From the NCBI GenBank assembly GCA_030604735.1, contig JAUVVG010000023.1, forward strand, positions 1 through 64,000: a stretch of DNA of 64,000 nucleotides, given 5' to 3'. The first letter of the stretch is position 1. The number at the start of each line of letters is the position of its first letter. A model generated the notes under the pieces. The model had not been told where the DNA came from and did not search any database. It saw nothing but the letters and a program-made list of their open reading frames with translations. Shown piece by piece: positions 34,824 to 43,221 of the stretch. The DNA comes from Azoarcus sp. (GTDB lineage: Bacteria; Pseudomonadota; Gammaproteobacteria; Burkholderiales; Rhodocyclaceae). Made by a program: the position numbers and the translations under genes.

Positions 34824-36023
34824 TCAAGCGTGAGCGGCAACGCCCCCTGAGGTGGAGGCTTGCCCCACCGTAACCGGTGGCTCGGCAGACAGATTCAGCA
34901 TCCGCTCACCCAGCACATAAAGCGTGAAGAGCAAGGCCGAACCCATGAGGGTCAGGCTCCACTCTGTCGCCGAAGGCGTGTATTGGATCAGGCTCCATTC
35001 CCACGTCCCCTTGAACAAGGGCACGACCTGGCCTCCGACGACGAAGAAGAAACGCTCGGCGAACAGGCCGGCGAAGACCAGGATGGACACCAGCACCTGG
35101 GTCCCGGTACTGGTGCGCACGCTGGCCATCATCATCAGCACGAAGGGCAGCACGATGCCTATCCACAACGAGGCCTGGTAGGTGGAGGACGCAAACAGGT
35201 AGTCGCGCCAGACCACGTAGATCTCCGGATTGTTGGTATAGAGCCCGGTGATCGCACGCACCGCGATGAACAACAGGGTGCCACCCAGTACCGCTGCGAA
35301 GAACTTCGGCAAGGCGCCGTCGAGCAACCCTTGCAGGCTGGCCGACATGTTGTCCCGGCTGAAGCCATTCGCGAGATAGGTGAAGAACACCAGGGCGGCC
35401 AGGCCGCTCGCGACCGCGGTCAGGTAGAAGTAGATGGGCAGCAGGCCGTCGAACCAGAACGGGCGCATGCTCATCATGCCGAAGATCAGCGCGAGGTTAC
35501 CGCTGGCCAGCAACACCGCCAGGAAAGACCCGATCCCGACCTGCTTGCTGGTCTTGCTGTCCCACTCACCGTTCTCCAGCTTTTGCAATTTCCATAGCAG
35601 GAAGATCAGGTCGGCGACATAAAACACGCCCATCCAGAACATCGCCGACTGGATCTGCAGGTTGAACGGGATCACCCAGATCATGCGGAACACATGACCG
35701 AGTTCCATTGCCAGTACGGCCATCCCGGAAATCAGGATAACGAAGGCGAGGAAGATCGCCCGCTTGACCACCGGATAGAACTGTTTGAAGCCGAACACCA
35801 GCGGCAGCGACGCGATCATCCCCAGGCCGGACGAGGCCAGCGCGAAGTACAGATAGGTCGCGATCGGCTGCCCCCACGGCAGGGTAGACGAGGTGTTGAA
35901 CGACGCATGCCCCTGGCTGGAAAGGCTCATGAACGCATAGCCGAACGATGCGACCAGTACGATGGCCGACAACACCAGCAGGCCTAGCCCGGCCGGCCCC
36001 TTCAGAATGTTTTGCTGATTCAT
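34824..36023 (-). CDS. arxC: ArxC, NrfD-family quinone-interacting membrane subunit
   Basis: The 399-residue protein has about ten transmembrane helices. NrfD/PsrC features include YLYFALASSGLGMIASLP, the charged VLAMELGHVFRMIWV helix, and YFYLTAVASGLAALVFF. In arsenite oxidation it would anchor ArxAB to the membrane and pass electrons to quinone. It begins 14 bases after the arxB stop. Length and topology match other NrfD subunits. Confidence 0.9.
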   Translation of the reverse strand: MNQQNILKGPAGLGLLVLSAIVLVASFGYAFMSLSSQGHASFNTSSTLPWGQPIATYLYFALASSGLGMIASLPLVFGFKQFYPVVKRAIFLAFVILISGMAVLAMELGHVFRMIWVIPFNLQIQSAMFWMGVFYVADLIFLLWKLQKLENGEWDSKTSKQVGIGSFLAVLLASGNLALIFGMMSMRPFWFDGLLPIYFYLTAVASGLAALVFFTYLANGFSRDNMSASLQGLLDGALPKFFAAVLGGTLLFIAVRAITGLYTNNPEIYVVWRDYLFASSTYQASLWIGIVLPFVLMMMASVRTSTGTQVLVSILVFAGLFAERFFFVVGGQVVPLFKGTWEWSLIQYTPSATEWSLTLMGSALLFTLYVLGERMLNLSAEPPVTVGQASTSGGVAAHA

Positions 36024-36037
36024 TTGTCAATGCCTCC

Positions 36038-36790
36038 TCAGGAACGCGGCTTGGGTTCGAATGCGGGCACACCGGCGCCGGCGCCGAGGTAATAGACCTG
36101 CGGCTTGTTGCCGGTGTGGTCTTTCAGACGAACCCCATGCTTGTCGCCGATCAATTGGTTGACCTGGCTGGTCGGCTGGTCGAGATCGCCGAAGAACCGT
36201 GCCTTGGGCGGACAGGTGCGCACACAGGCCGGTACGTACTCCTTGACCTCCGCGATGTCCTCGTCCAGATCGACCGTGCCAGCCGGCGCCTTGCTGACCT
36301 TGTGGTAGCAGAAGGTACATTTGGAGACGACGCCCGGCGGCTGGATGCCGATCCCGCGCTTCCAGTCCTGCTCCGGGTTCTGGTACGGCGGACTCCACAA
36401 CTGACCGTTGCTGCTCGGGAATATCTCGCGCAGATCCGGCTCCAGCAGCGGTTTCTCGTCCGCATAGAAGCGCACGCCGTAAGGACAGGCGATCATGCAG
36501 TACTTGCAGCCGATGCACTTGTCCCAGTCGACGAACACGATGCCACCGGCGTCCATGTCCTTGTAGGTCGCTCGGGTCGGGCAGACATGCACGCACGACG
36601 GGTTCTCGCACTGCATGCACGGGCGCGGCAACCACTTCATCTGCGCGCTCGGGTAGGTGCCCTCATGGTAGTAGAGCACGTCCTGCCAGGATTCACCCGG
36701 CAGGGTGTTGTTTTCCATTGCGCATGCCGTCGTACAGGCCTGACAGCCAGTGCACTTGTCCAGGTCGATGACCATTCCCCACTTTGCCAT
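36038..36790 (-). CDS. arxB: ArxB, four-cluster iron-sulfur subunit
   Basis: The 250-residue ferredoxin-like protein has four cysteine groups: CTGCQACTTAC, CENPSCVHVCP, CIGCKYCMIACPYG, and CTFCYHK with a later CVRTCPP, enough for four [4Fe-4S] clusters. This is the electron-transfer subunit of DMSO reductase-family enzymes and would wire ArxA to ArxC. It has no signal peptide and would be co-exported with ArxA. It lies 28 bases after arxA on the same strand. Confidence 0.92.
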   Translation of the reverse strand: MAKWGMVIDLDKCTGCQACTTACAMENNTLPGESWQDVLYYHEGTYPSAQMKWLPRPCMQCENPSCVHVCPTRATYKDMDAGGIVFVDWDKCIGCKYCMIACPYGVRFYADEKPLLEPDLREIFPSSNGQLWSPPYQNPEQDWKRGIGIQPPGVVSKCTFCYHKVSKAPAGTVDLDEDIAEVKEYVPACVRTCPPKARFFGDLDQPTSQVNQLIGDKHGVRLKDHTGNKPQVYYLGAGAGVPAFEPKPRS

Positions 36791-36818
36791 TGTCTTATGC
36801 TCCTCTCGTTCTCAGGGG

Positions 36819-39299
36819 TCAGGCCCGTTCCACGGTGACCTTGCCGGTGTAGTAGCAGGCAAGACCGGAGATCGGATCGGAAACGTTTGCGGTGAGTTCG
36901 CCGGAGTGCCCAGGCAGGCGGCCCTGCGCCCAACGGCCCTGTGCCCAGTGGCCATGCTCCATCGGCATCACCAGCGTGTCGGGTCGATGTGCCGGCATGT
37001 AGCGGCAGTAGGCCTCGATCGTGCCAAGGTTGGATTTGATCCGGACCTTGTCGCCGTTGCGGATGTTACGGGCACGTGCAGTATCCGGATGAATCTCCAG
37101 ATACACGGTATTGCGCCCACCGACGATGGGCTGCTGATTGGCGATCGCATGCGGAATGTTGCCGGAACGGCCTTCGGCGTGAAGCGGCGTCTTGGGTGTG
37201 ACGAAGTAGAGGTCACCCTCACCGCTATGCTTGGGTTCGACCCACTGAATCAGCCCTGCCCTTGCAGCGGGAATTCCGACTTCCCGTTCGATATAGGCCG
37301 CGTTCTGCTCCAACCGACCGGACTTGAACTCGAACTTGCCCGATGGCGTCTTGATCAGCTTGGCCTTCACATCCTCTGGCGTCATCGGGGTGTTGTACCC
37401 CCGGCCATCCCACTCGAAGAACTCGCCGCGGAACTGACGCCAGTGATAGGGTTTCTTGAACCAGACCCCTTTCTCCTTCCAGGTCTCGAAGCTATTGACG
37501 CCGTTGTCTCCCGGATTGGCTTCGAAGCCCTTGGCACGATGCCGGAGCACATTCTCGACATTGTCGATCGCCTTGTAGTACTCGCCCATCGGCCCCTTGA
37601 TCCGCTTGCCGATCTCGATCAAGGTATCTCCGAAATGCTTGGTGTCGTAGATCGGATCGACCGCAGGCACCCGGATCGCCGCCATCGGCCATCCCTCGAA
37701 TGGATAGGTCGGTGAGTCCTGCAAGCGTTCGAGATAGGTATGATCAGGCAGCACGATGTCGGCATACATTGCAGTCTCGCCAGGAAACGGCGAGGTATCG
37801 ATCACGAAGACATCCTTCAGCGCCTCCTCCCAGACCTGCGGATTCGGGGCAGTCCAGATCGGGTTCGTATAGAAGAACATCGCGGTGTCGAGCTTGTAAG
37901 GATCACCCTTGAGATGGTTGGGGCCGGCTTCCTGCATCATGTGCGAGGTCATCGGCCATTCGGGCGTACGCGCCTTGTCGATGCGCGGATGCTTCTTCCA
38001 GTCGCCGTCCTTCGCCCATTCGTCCAGATAGTCGTCGGCATTGACCGGTAGACCACCATAAGGCGTGCCCATCTGATAGAACATGCCGCCTTCCGCAAAC
38101 AGGCAACCCACCAGCGCGTTCAGCGCGTGTATCGCCATGCCGTTGTAGGTGCCATTCGTGTGTGCCGTCGGGCCCCGCTCCATGATCGCCATCGCCGGAC
38201 GCGTGGTCCCGAACTCGCGCGCGACCCGAACGATGTCGCGAGCAGAGATCGTCGTGACGCTTTCAGCCCACTCCGGTGTGCGGTCCTTGAGTTCCTCGTT
38301 CCACCATTCGGTGAGCCCATGCACCCACTTTTCGTCGAACGAAAACGGCGGAATCCGCTGACCGGTGCGAAAGCGCATGTCCGGTTCACGGAAATCGCCG
38401 ACGAACTCCCGATCCCACAATCCCTCGGTCAGGAGCACATGCGCGATCGCCAGCGCCATCGCACCGTCGGTACCCGGTTTGATGTAGAGCGCGCGGTCGG
38501 ATGCGGCCATGGTTGGATTCATCCGGACGTCGATCGTGGTCACCCGGGTCTTGGGGCTCTTGCTGCGCATGTGGCCCCATACCTGCATCAGGTAGTTGTA
38601 GGGTCGGAAGGCCTCGAGAAAGCTCGCGCCGAAGTTCAGGATGTAATTGGTGTTGCGATAATCGTAGGAATTGTAGGAATCGTTGCCGTCGGTCATCTGC
38701 TTGGCGCGCTTCGACCCTTCGGCGCACATGGAGGCATGTCCGATGGCCGAGTTCGGGGTGCCGTAGAGCTTGCCCCAGTCGCCGTAAAGTCCGGCGTCAG
38801 AGGCGCCCCAGCCACGACCATAGAAATGCGCGAACCGGTGCGATTCGCCCCGATCACGCAAATCGTTCAATCGAGCCGCCACCGTATCGAGCGCCTCGTC
38901 CCACGAAATCGGCACGAAACCCGGATCCTCGTTCCTGCCCTTGCGAGGGTTGGTCCGCTTCATCGGCCCCTTGAACCGGTCCGCGTCGTAGAGGAAGTAG
39001 GTACCAAGATGACCTTTTGGGCATAGCTTGCCGTTGGCGATCGGATTGCCGGTGTCTCCATAAATCGCATGCACCCGGCCGTTGGTCGTGTACACATCGA
39101 TGCCACAACGCGCCGGGCACTGGGCACAGATGTTCTTCGTGACAACGGTCTGACCACGCGAAGCCTGGGCATGGGCCTGTCTGGCCGGGGCAAAGCCGGT
39201 CAGGCCGCCTGCGCCGGCGACCGCTGCGCCGGTGGCGCCGGCTGCCGCGCTGGTTTTCAGAAAGCGCCGCCGGCTCATCAGGGTTTGGAATACGTTCAT
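36819..39299 (-). CDS. arxA: ArxA, anaerobic arsenite oxidase catalytic subunit
   Basis: This 826-residue DMSO reductase-family molybdoenzyme begins with a Tat signal (SRRRFLK, residues 9-15). Cys58, Cys61, Cys65 and Cys93 form the [4Fe-4S] motif. Residues 160-165 read YGRGWG, the signature reported to separate ArxA from arsenate reductase ArrA (RGRY type). Cys192 in HASMCAEGSKRA is the likely molybdenum ligand. Further signatures are SFLEAFRPYNY and IMERGPTAHTNGTYNG. The operon (ferredoxin upstream; B, C and D downstream; arxXSR divergent) matches known arx clusters. Polysulfide or arsenate reductase activity is the alternative, and arx enzymes can run both ways in vitro. Confidence 0.9.
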   Translation of the reverse strand: MNVFQTLMSRRRFLKTSAAAGATGAAVAGAGGLTGFAPARQAHAQASRGQTVVTKNICAQCPARCGIDVYTTNGRVHAIYGDTGNPIANGKLCPKGHLGTYFLYDADRFKGPMKRTNPRKGRNEDPGFVPISWDEALDTVAARLNDLRDRGESHRFAHFYGRGWGASDAGLYGDWGKLYGTPNSAIGHASMCAEGSKRAKQMTDGNDSYNSYDYRNTNYILNFGASFLEAFRPYNYLMQVWGHMRSKSPKTRVTTIDVRMNPTMAASDRALYIKPGTDGAMALAIAHVLLTEGLWDREFVGDFREPDMRFRTGQRIPPFSFDEKWVHGLTEWWNEELKDRTPEWAESVTTISARDIVRVAREFGTTRPAMAIMERGPTAHTNGTYNGMAIHALNALVGCLFAEGGMFYQMGTPYGGLPVNADDYLDEWAKDGDWKKHPRIDKARTPEWPMTSHMMQEAGPNHLKGDPYKLDTAMFFYTNPIWTAPNPQVWEEALKDVFVIDTSPFPGETAMYADIVLPDHTYLERLQDSPTYPFEGWPMAAIRVPAVDPIYDTKHFGDTLIEIGKRIKGPMGEYYKAIDNVENVLRHRAKGFEANPGDNGVNSFETWKEKGVWFKKPYHWRQFRGEFFEWDGRGYNTPMTPEDVKAKLIKTPSGKFEFKSGRLEQNAAYIEREVGIPAARAGLIQWVEPKHSGEGDLYFVTPKTPLHAEGRSGNIPHAIANQQPIVGGRNTVYLEIHPDTARARNIRNGDKVRIKSNLGTIEAYCRYMPAHRPDTLVMPMEHGHWAQGRWAQGRLPGHSGELTANVSDPISGLACYYTGKVTVERA

Positions 39300-39403
39300 C
39301 TGCTTGGTCTCCTCAACAGCGGACGGTGGGTTGTTCGGTGGTACGTGCTATGCCGGCTCTGGTCGTTGTCATGGTCTCCCTCCTCGTGAATGCCATTTGC
39401 ACC

Positions 39404-40648
39404 TCAACGCTGGAACAAATCGGCGAAAAGTGACTGACCCAGTTCCTGCGACTTGACGCAGGCCGGGCAACGCTCGGCATCGACATCGGCGCAGACGGGG
39501 ACGAATGCTGACCCGCAGTCGAAACAATGACGGCGGTTATGGGCGGTGAGCGGGCGTGTTCCGGCCTGAACAGCGCTGGTCCGAGCCCGTTCGAGCTGGA
39601 TTGTGGTGACCTGAACCGGACTGGCAGGCGCCCGATGCTCGGTTGACGAACCCGCCGCGGCGCGGCTCAGCGAGAGCGCCTGCTGCGGACAACCCGACTC
39701 ACACAAGCCGCAGCCTATGCACAAGACCGGATCGAAACGCAGTCCAGTCACCTCTCCGTCCTCATAGACGCGCAGCGCAGTGGTGGGACAACTGCGCGCG
39801 CACACCTGATGGTTGCAGCAATCGCCGTCGACCGACACGTCGTGGAACAGGGAAACCGGGATGGCGGCGGCTTCGACCTCGCTCAGTTCGCGCAAACAGG
39901 CGAGGACGGCCAGGCGCGCAGTCGGCAGGATGCGCCGGTTTCCGTTCGGTAACGCGCACACCCCGATCTGCTCGGGTGCAGCCTGCGGATCGATTGCACG
40001 CGCGGCATGACCGACCAGTGCGCGCAGGAATCCGCGTCTGCCCAAGGCTGGCTCACGATTCGGAAACGGGATTCCCGCCGGCATCGAGCCGGGCGGTAGC
40101 GTCGCCCCTTCGATCTCGACGCGACCGTGCCGATGACCCGCTTCACGCAACAACTGTGTCGCTGTATCGATCTGCCTGGTCGCAGGATGGGCGTCGCCCC
40201 CAGCCTTGCAATGCAGGCACCAGCCGCGATCGACCAGCGTCAGGCCCTCAGGACCCGCCCCCCGGATCAGTCGAAGCCACTGCGCGGTGCTGAGCGCTCC
40301 GGTGCAGGGAACACGCAGGGTCCGATCGCCACACAGTGCCTCGGGCACCTTGAAGCATTCGACACGCACGGGCGCCTCGCCCTCGCCCGCCAAATCAGGC
40401 GGTTCGAAGCCAGAGGACAAGGCACCGGTCGGACAAACGGCCACGCAGCGACCGCACTCGACACAATCGGCCCCGAGCGAGAACCCGTCATCGGCGATCG
40501 TCAGCGTCCGTGTCGGGCAGATGTCCGCGCATTCGCTGCAGTGCAGGTCGCGGAATCGCAAAGTCAGGCACGCATCGGGTTGAGCACGCAACGACGCCTG
40601 CGCGGAGAGTGGAATGAATGAAGTGATCGGGGCGATATCGGGCGACAT
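39404..40648 (-). CDS. arxB': ArxB'-like polyferredoxin
   Basis: The 414-residue protein carries four ferredoxin-type cysteine groups: CSECADICPTRTL and CVECGRCVAVCPTGAL near the start, CCNHQVCARSCPTTAL and CIGCGLCESGCPQQAL at about 290-345. A zinc-ribbon-like end (CFDCGSAF, CPACVKS) follows. GRRGFLRALVG in the middle mimics a Tat motif but is internal. It holds the B' position of arx operons, where an extra iron-sulfur protein precedes arxA; its exact role is unknown. The ATG at 40648 coincides with the predicted sigma-54 start site, so the message may be leaderless. Confidence 0.85.
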   Translation of the reverse strand: MSPDIAPITSFIPLSAQASLRAQPDACLTLRFRDLHCSECADICPTRTLTIADDGFSLGADCVECGRCVAVCPTGALSSGFEPPDLAGEGEAPVRVECFKVPEALCGDRTLRVPCTGALSTAQWLRLIRGAGPEGLTLVDRGWCLHCKAGGDAHPATRQIDTATQLLREAGHRHGRVEIEGATLPPGSMPAGIPFPNREPALGRRGFLRALVGHAARAIDPQAAPEQIGVCALPNGNRRILPTARLAVLACLRELSEVEAAAIPVSLFHDVSVDGDCCNHQVCARSCPTTALRVYEDGEVTGLRFDPVLCIGCGLCESGCPQQALSLSRAAAGSSTEHRAPASPVQVTTIQLERARTSAVQAGTRPLTAHNRRHCFDCGSAFVPVCADVDAERCPACVKSQELGQSLFADLFQR

Positions 40649-40659
40649 GCTCCCTTTCT

Positions 40660-40675
40660 GCAGGATGCGTGCCAA
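40660..40675 (-). promoter_or_regulatory. Sigma-54 (-24/-12) promoter for arxB'ABCD
   Basis: The minus strand reads TTGGCACGCATCCTGC. GG of the -24 element (complement of 40672-40673) and GC of the -12 element (40660-40661) are separated by exactly 10 bases, as the sigma-54 rule requires, and TGGCACG matches the consensus fully. Counting from -12 places +1 at 40648, the A of the arxB' ATG. The divergent cluster encodes a sigma-54 activator, ArxR. Confidence 0.8.
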
Positions 40676-40714
40676 GCGGGATGACCACGACTTTCAAGGG
40701 GACTTTGCCGCAGG

Positions 40715-40732
40715 CCGTTACCGATCCGTTAC
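40715..40732. promoter_or_regulatory. Direct half-sites between promoter and palindrome
   Basis: CCGTTAC occurs at 40715-40721 and again at 40726-40732, 11 bp apart, about one helical turn. GTTACC is also the half-site of the palindrome at 40757-40778, so these may be secondary activator sites. Confidence 0.5.
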
Positions 40733-40756
40733 TGCAGCCATCGATCGCGAGGCATG

Positions 40757-40778
40757 CTGGTTACCGAACGGTAACCAG
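40757..40778. promoter_or_regulatory. 22-nt palindrome, probable ArxR upstream activating site
   Basis: CTGGTTACCG-AA-CGGTAACCAG is a perfect inverted repeat with 10-bp arms. Its centre is about 120 bases upstream of the predicted arxB' start site and about 135 bases upstream of arxX, a typical distance for an enhancer bound by a sigma-54 activator. Confidence 0.7.
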
Positions 40779-40901
40779 GCCTAAGGACCGGGACGCCTTC
40801 CGCTGCCAGGCATCACCTGTCATTCGTTCGACAGCCCGCTCCGGGACTCGCGATCGACTCCGCCACGGTTTAGACTCATGGCCAGAGGAGACACGAACAA
40901 C

Positions 40902-41762
40902 ATGGATCGAAGACGTTTTCTGGCTGGATTGGCGTCCGGCGCCGCCGCGGCCGCCCTGCCCTCGACGGCCGCATCCGGGCCACCGGTGGAGCCGATCCGC
41001 ATTGGACTCACCCCGGTCTTTCTCGACGACCAGGCGGCATTCCTCAACCGCTGGAGAAACTACCTGTCTGCCCGGATAGGCTCGCCGGTCGTGTTCGTCC
41101 AGCGTGCGAGCTACCGTGAGATCTCGGAGCAGATGCACATACGGCAACTCGACATCGCGTGGATGTGCGGGTATCCCTACGTGATGGACCATAGCCGCTT
41201 GCACCTGCTGGCCGTCCCACTGCATCTGGGCCGCCCGGCCTACCACTCCTATCTGATTACGCGCGACGACATCGCCGACATCGCTGACATCGGCGATCTG
41301 GCAGGCAAAGTATTCGCGTTCTCGGATCCGAACTCGTTCTCCGGTTCGCTCTATCCGCGTTTCCTGCTTCACCAGTCGGGGCTTTCGGCCGACACCCTGT
41401 TCAGACGCAGCTTCTTCACCTGGTCGCACCGCAAGGTGATCGAAGCTGTTGCCAGCGGACTGGCCGATGGCGGCGCGGTTGCCGGTTATGTATGGGAAAC
41501 CCTCTCGAAGCTGCATCCGGAGATCACCGGTCGCACCCGCGTGGTGTCCCGTTCGCCCAGCTATGGATTTCCACCCTTCGTCGCCCGCGCGGACCTCGAT
41601 CCGGCGTTGACCGACAAGGTGCGGGCGGTTTTCCTCGGCATGCGCGATGACGGAGCAGGCATGCGATTGTTGGAGACACTTAACCTGGACGGATTCGTGC
41701 CGGGCACGCCCGAAATGTATGCGACGATCGCCGTCATGGCGAACCAAGTCGATCTGTCCTGA
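40902..41762 (+). CDS. arxX: ArxX, periplasmic PhnD-like binding protein
   Basis: The 286-residue protein has a Tat-type signal (DRRRFLAGLASGAAAAALP) and a type 2 periplasmic-binding fold of the PhnD/phosphonate group: IRIGLTPVFLDDQAAFLNRW, LDIAWMCGYPYVMDH, and FSDPNSFSGSLYPRFLL. Such proteins bind phosphonate-like oxyanions; in arx clusters the homologue is thought to present arsenite to the sensor kinase ArxS. GAGGAG at 40885 and the Tat motif support the ATG at 40902 over that at 40878. It is followed after one base by arxS. Confidence 0.87.
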   Translation: MDRRRFLAGLASGAAAAALPSTAASGPPVEPIRIGLTPVFLDDQAAFLNRWRNYLSARIGSPVVFVQRASYREISEQMHIRQLDIAWMCGYPYVMDHSRLHLLAVPLHLGRPAYHSYLITRDDIADIADIGDLAGKVFAFSDPNSFSGSLYPRFLLHQSGLSADTLFRRSFFTWSHRKVIEAVASGLADGGAVAGYVWETLSKLHPEITGRTRVVSRSPSYGFPPFVARADLDPALTDKVRAVFLGMRDDGAGMRLLETLNLDGFVPGTPEMYATIAVMANQVDLS

Positions 41763-41763
41763 C

Positions 41764-43221
41764 ATGCTGCTGTTCAGGGACCTCAGTTTTCGACACAAGA
41801 TTCCGCTGCGCGCGATCGTGCTGGTGCTGTTGACCGCGGTGGTGTTGACCGCTGCCAACATCACCCGGGAGTACGACCAACTCCGCAGCGATCTGCTGGA
41901 CAACGCGCAGAGCCTGGGTCGCGTGCTGGCCGCAGCCCTGATCACGCCCATGCTGCACGACGATTTATGGCGCGCATACGAAGTCATCCGCATGCCGGTA
42001 GAGACCCAGACCCAATCGTCGCTGGTGGCCGAGTTGCTGATGGTGCTGGACCCGCAATTGCGGATCTACGTATCCACCGATCCGCGCACCCATCCGGTGC
42101 TGGCCGAGCTCGACGAGCTCGGCCCGGTATTCGCCCGCCTGGCCGACGAGATCTCGACCCTGCCCCCGACCGTCCATGGCCGGGCGCTGGAGTTGAGCGA
42201 AGCCGAGGACTTCTTCGTTGCGATGCCGATCGTGTTCGACGGAGTACCGCTCGGCACACTCTTGATGGCTTACCCGAAATCGATTTTCGAACCGCGCTTC
42301 CAGGCCATCGTCAATCGAGCCGCCCTGGTGACGCTGCTGGTACTGCTCGTGCTGCTGCCGATCAGCGCCTACTGGGGCCGCCGCATGGCCGACCCGCTGG
42401 TGCAGTTGGCCGACTGCATGGGCAAGGTCGGCGACACGATTCCGCCCGAGTCGGAGTGCCGTCTGTACGAATCCCGTGACGAGATCGGTCGGGCGGGAAC
42501 CCAGCTCCGCCAGATGCTTGGCGCGCTGCGCGAGAAGCAGGCGCTCGAGCAACAAGTCATCGCCAGCGAACGCCTGGCCGCGATAGGCCGAATCACCGCA
42601 GGTATCGCACACGAGATCAACAACCCGCTCGGCGGCATGCTGAACGCGATCAGCACTTACAAGAAACATGGCCAGGCTGAGCTGGCCACCACGCGGACCC
42701 TGCCCTTGCTCGAGCGTGGTCTGCTTCAGATCCGCGACACCGTGGCCGCCCTGCTGGTCGAAGCCAAAGTGAAGAGTCATCCGCTGACCGCGCAGGATAT
42801 CGCTGATCTCGATACCTTGTTGCACCCGCATGTCGCCCACAAGCGCATCCAGCTGGTATGGGAGGGCGAACTGACCCGGGATGTCCCGCTCCCCTCGACC
42901 CAGGTCCGACAGATCCTGCTGAATCTCCTGCTCAATGCGGTCGAAGCCGCGGATTCCGGTACCGAGGTCGTTTGCCGGACCGAACTTCTGCAAGAGCACC
43001 TGCTGGTCAAGGTATCGAACCAAGGCGAACCGATCCCGGCCGACCGCCTCACCCACCTGTTCGAACCCTTCGTCGGCGCGAAGCCCGAGGGACATGGACT
43101 CGGACTGTGGGTGACCTACCAGCTCGTCACGCAACTGGGCGGCGCGATCGACGTGAAAAGCGACGCCAGCAACGGCACCATCTTCTCGGTTCGCCTGCCA
43201 ATAGGAGACCAGAAAGAATGA
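41764..43221 (+). CDS. arxS: ArxS, sensor histidine kinase
   Basis: The 485-residue kinase has a membrane segment at about 14-30, a periplasmic sensor of about 150 residues, a second membrane segment (LVTLLVLLVLLPISAYWG), a HAMP-like linker, then HisKA (AGIAHEINNPLGGML) and HATPase domains (GHGLGLWVTYQL). The DHp-to-ATPase segment is NtrB-like, in keeping with a sigma-54 response regulator partner. It starts one base after arxX and overlaps arxR by four bases, so X, S and R are translated as a unit. Confidence 0.88.
   Translation: MLLFRDLSFRHKIPLRAIVLVLLTAVVLTAANITREYDQLRSDLLDNAQSLGRVLAAALITPMLHDDLWRAYEVIRMPVETQTQSSLVAELLMVLDPQLRIYVSTDPRTHPVLAELDELGPVFARLADEISTLPPTVHGRALELSEAEDFFVAMPIVFDGVPLGTLLMAYPKSIFEPRFQAIVNRAALVTLLVLLVLLPISAYWGRRMADPLVQLADCMGKVGDTIPPESECRLYESRDEIGRAGTQLRQMLGALREKQALEQQVIASERLAAIGRITAGIAHEINNPLGGMLNAISTYKKHGQAELATTRTLPLLERGLLQIRDTVAALLVEAKVKSHPLTAQDIADLDTLLHPHVAHKRIQLVWEGELTRDVPLPSTQVRQILLNLLLNAVEAADSGTEVVCRTELLQEHLLVKVSNQGEPIPADRLTHLFEPFVGAKPEGHGLGLWVTYQLVTQLGGAIDVKSDASNGTIFSVRLPIGDQKE

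Noticed and set aside
36819-39299. Respiratory arsenate reductase ArrA
   Set aside because: The catalytic protein has GRGWG rather than the RGRY-type motif, and the operon includes B', C, D and XSR as in arx clusters.
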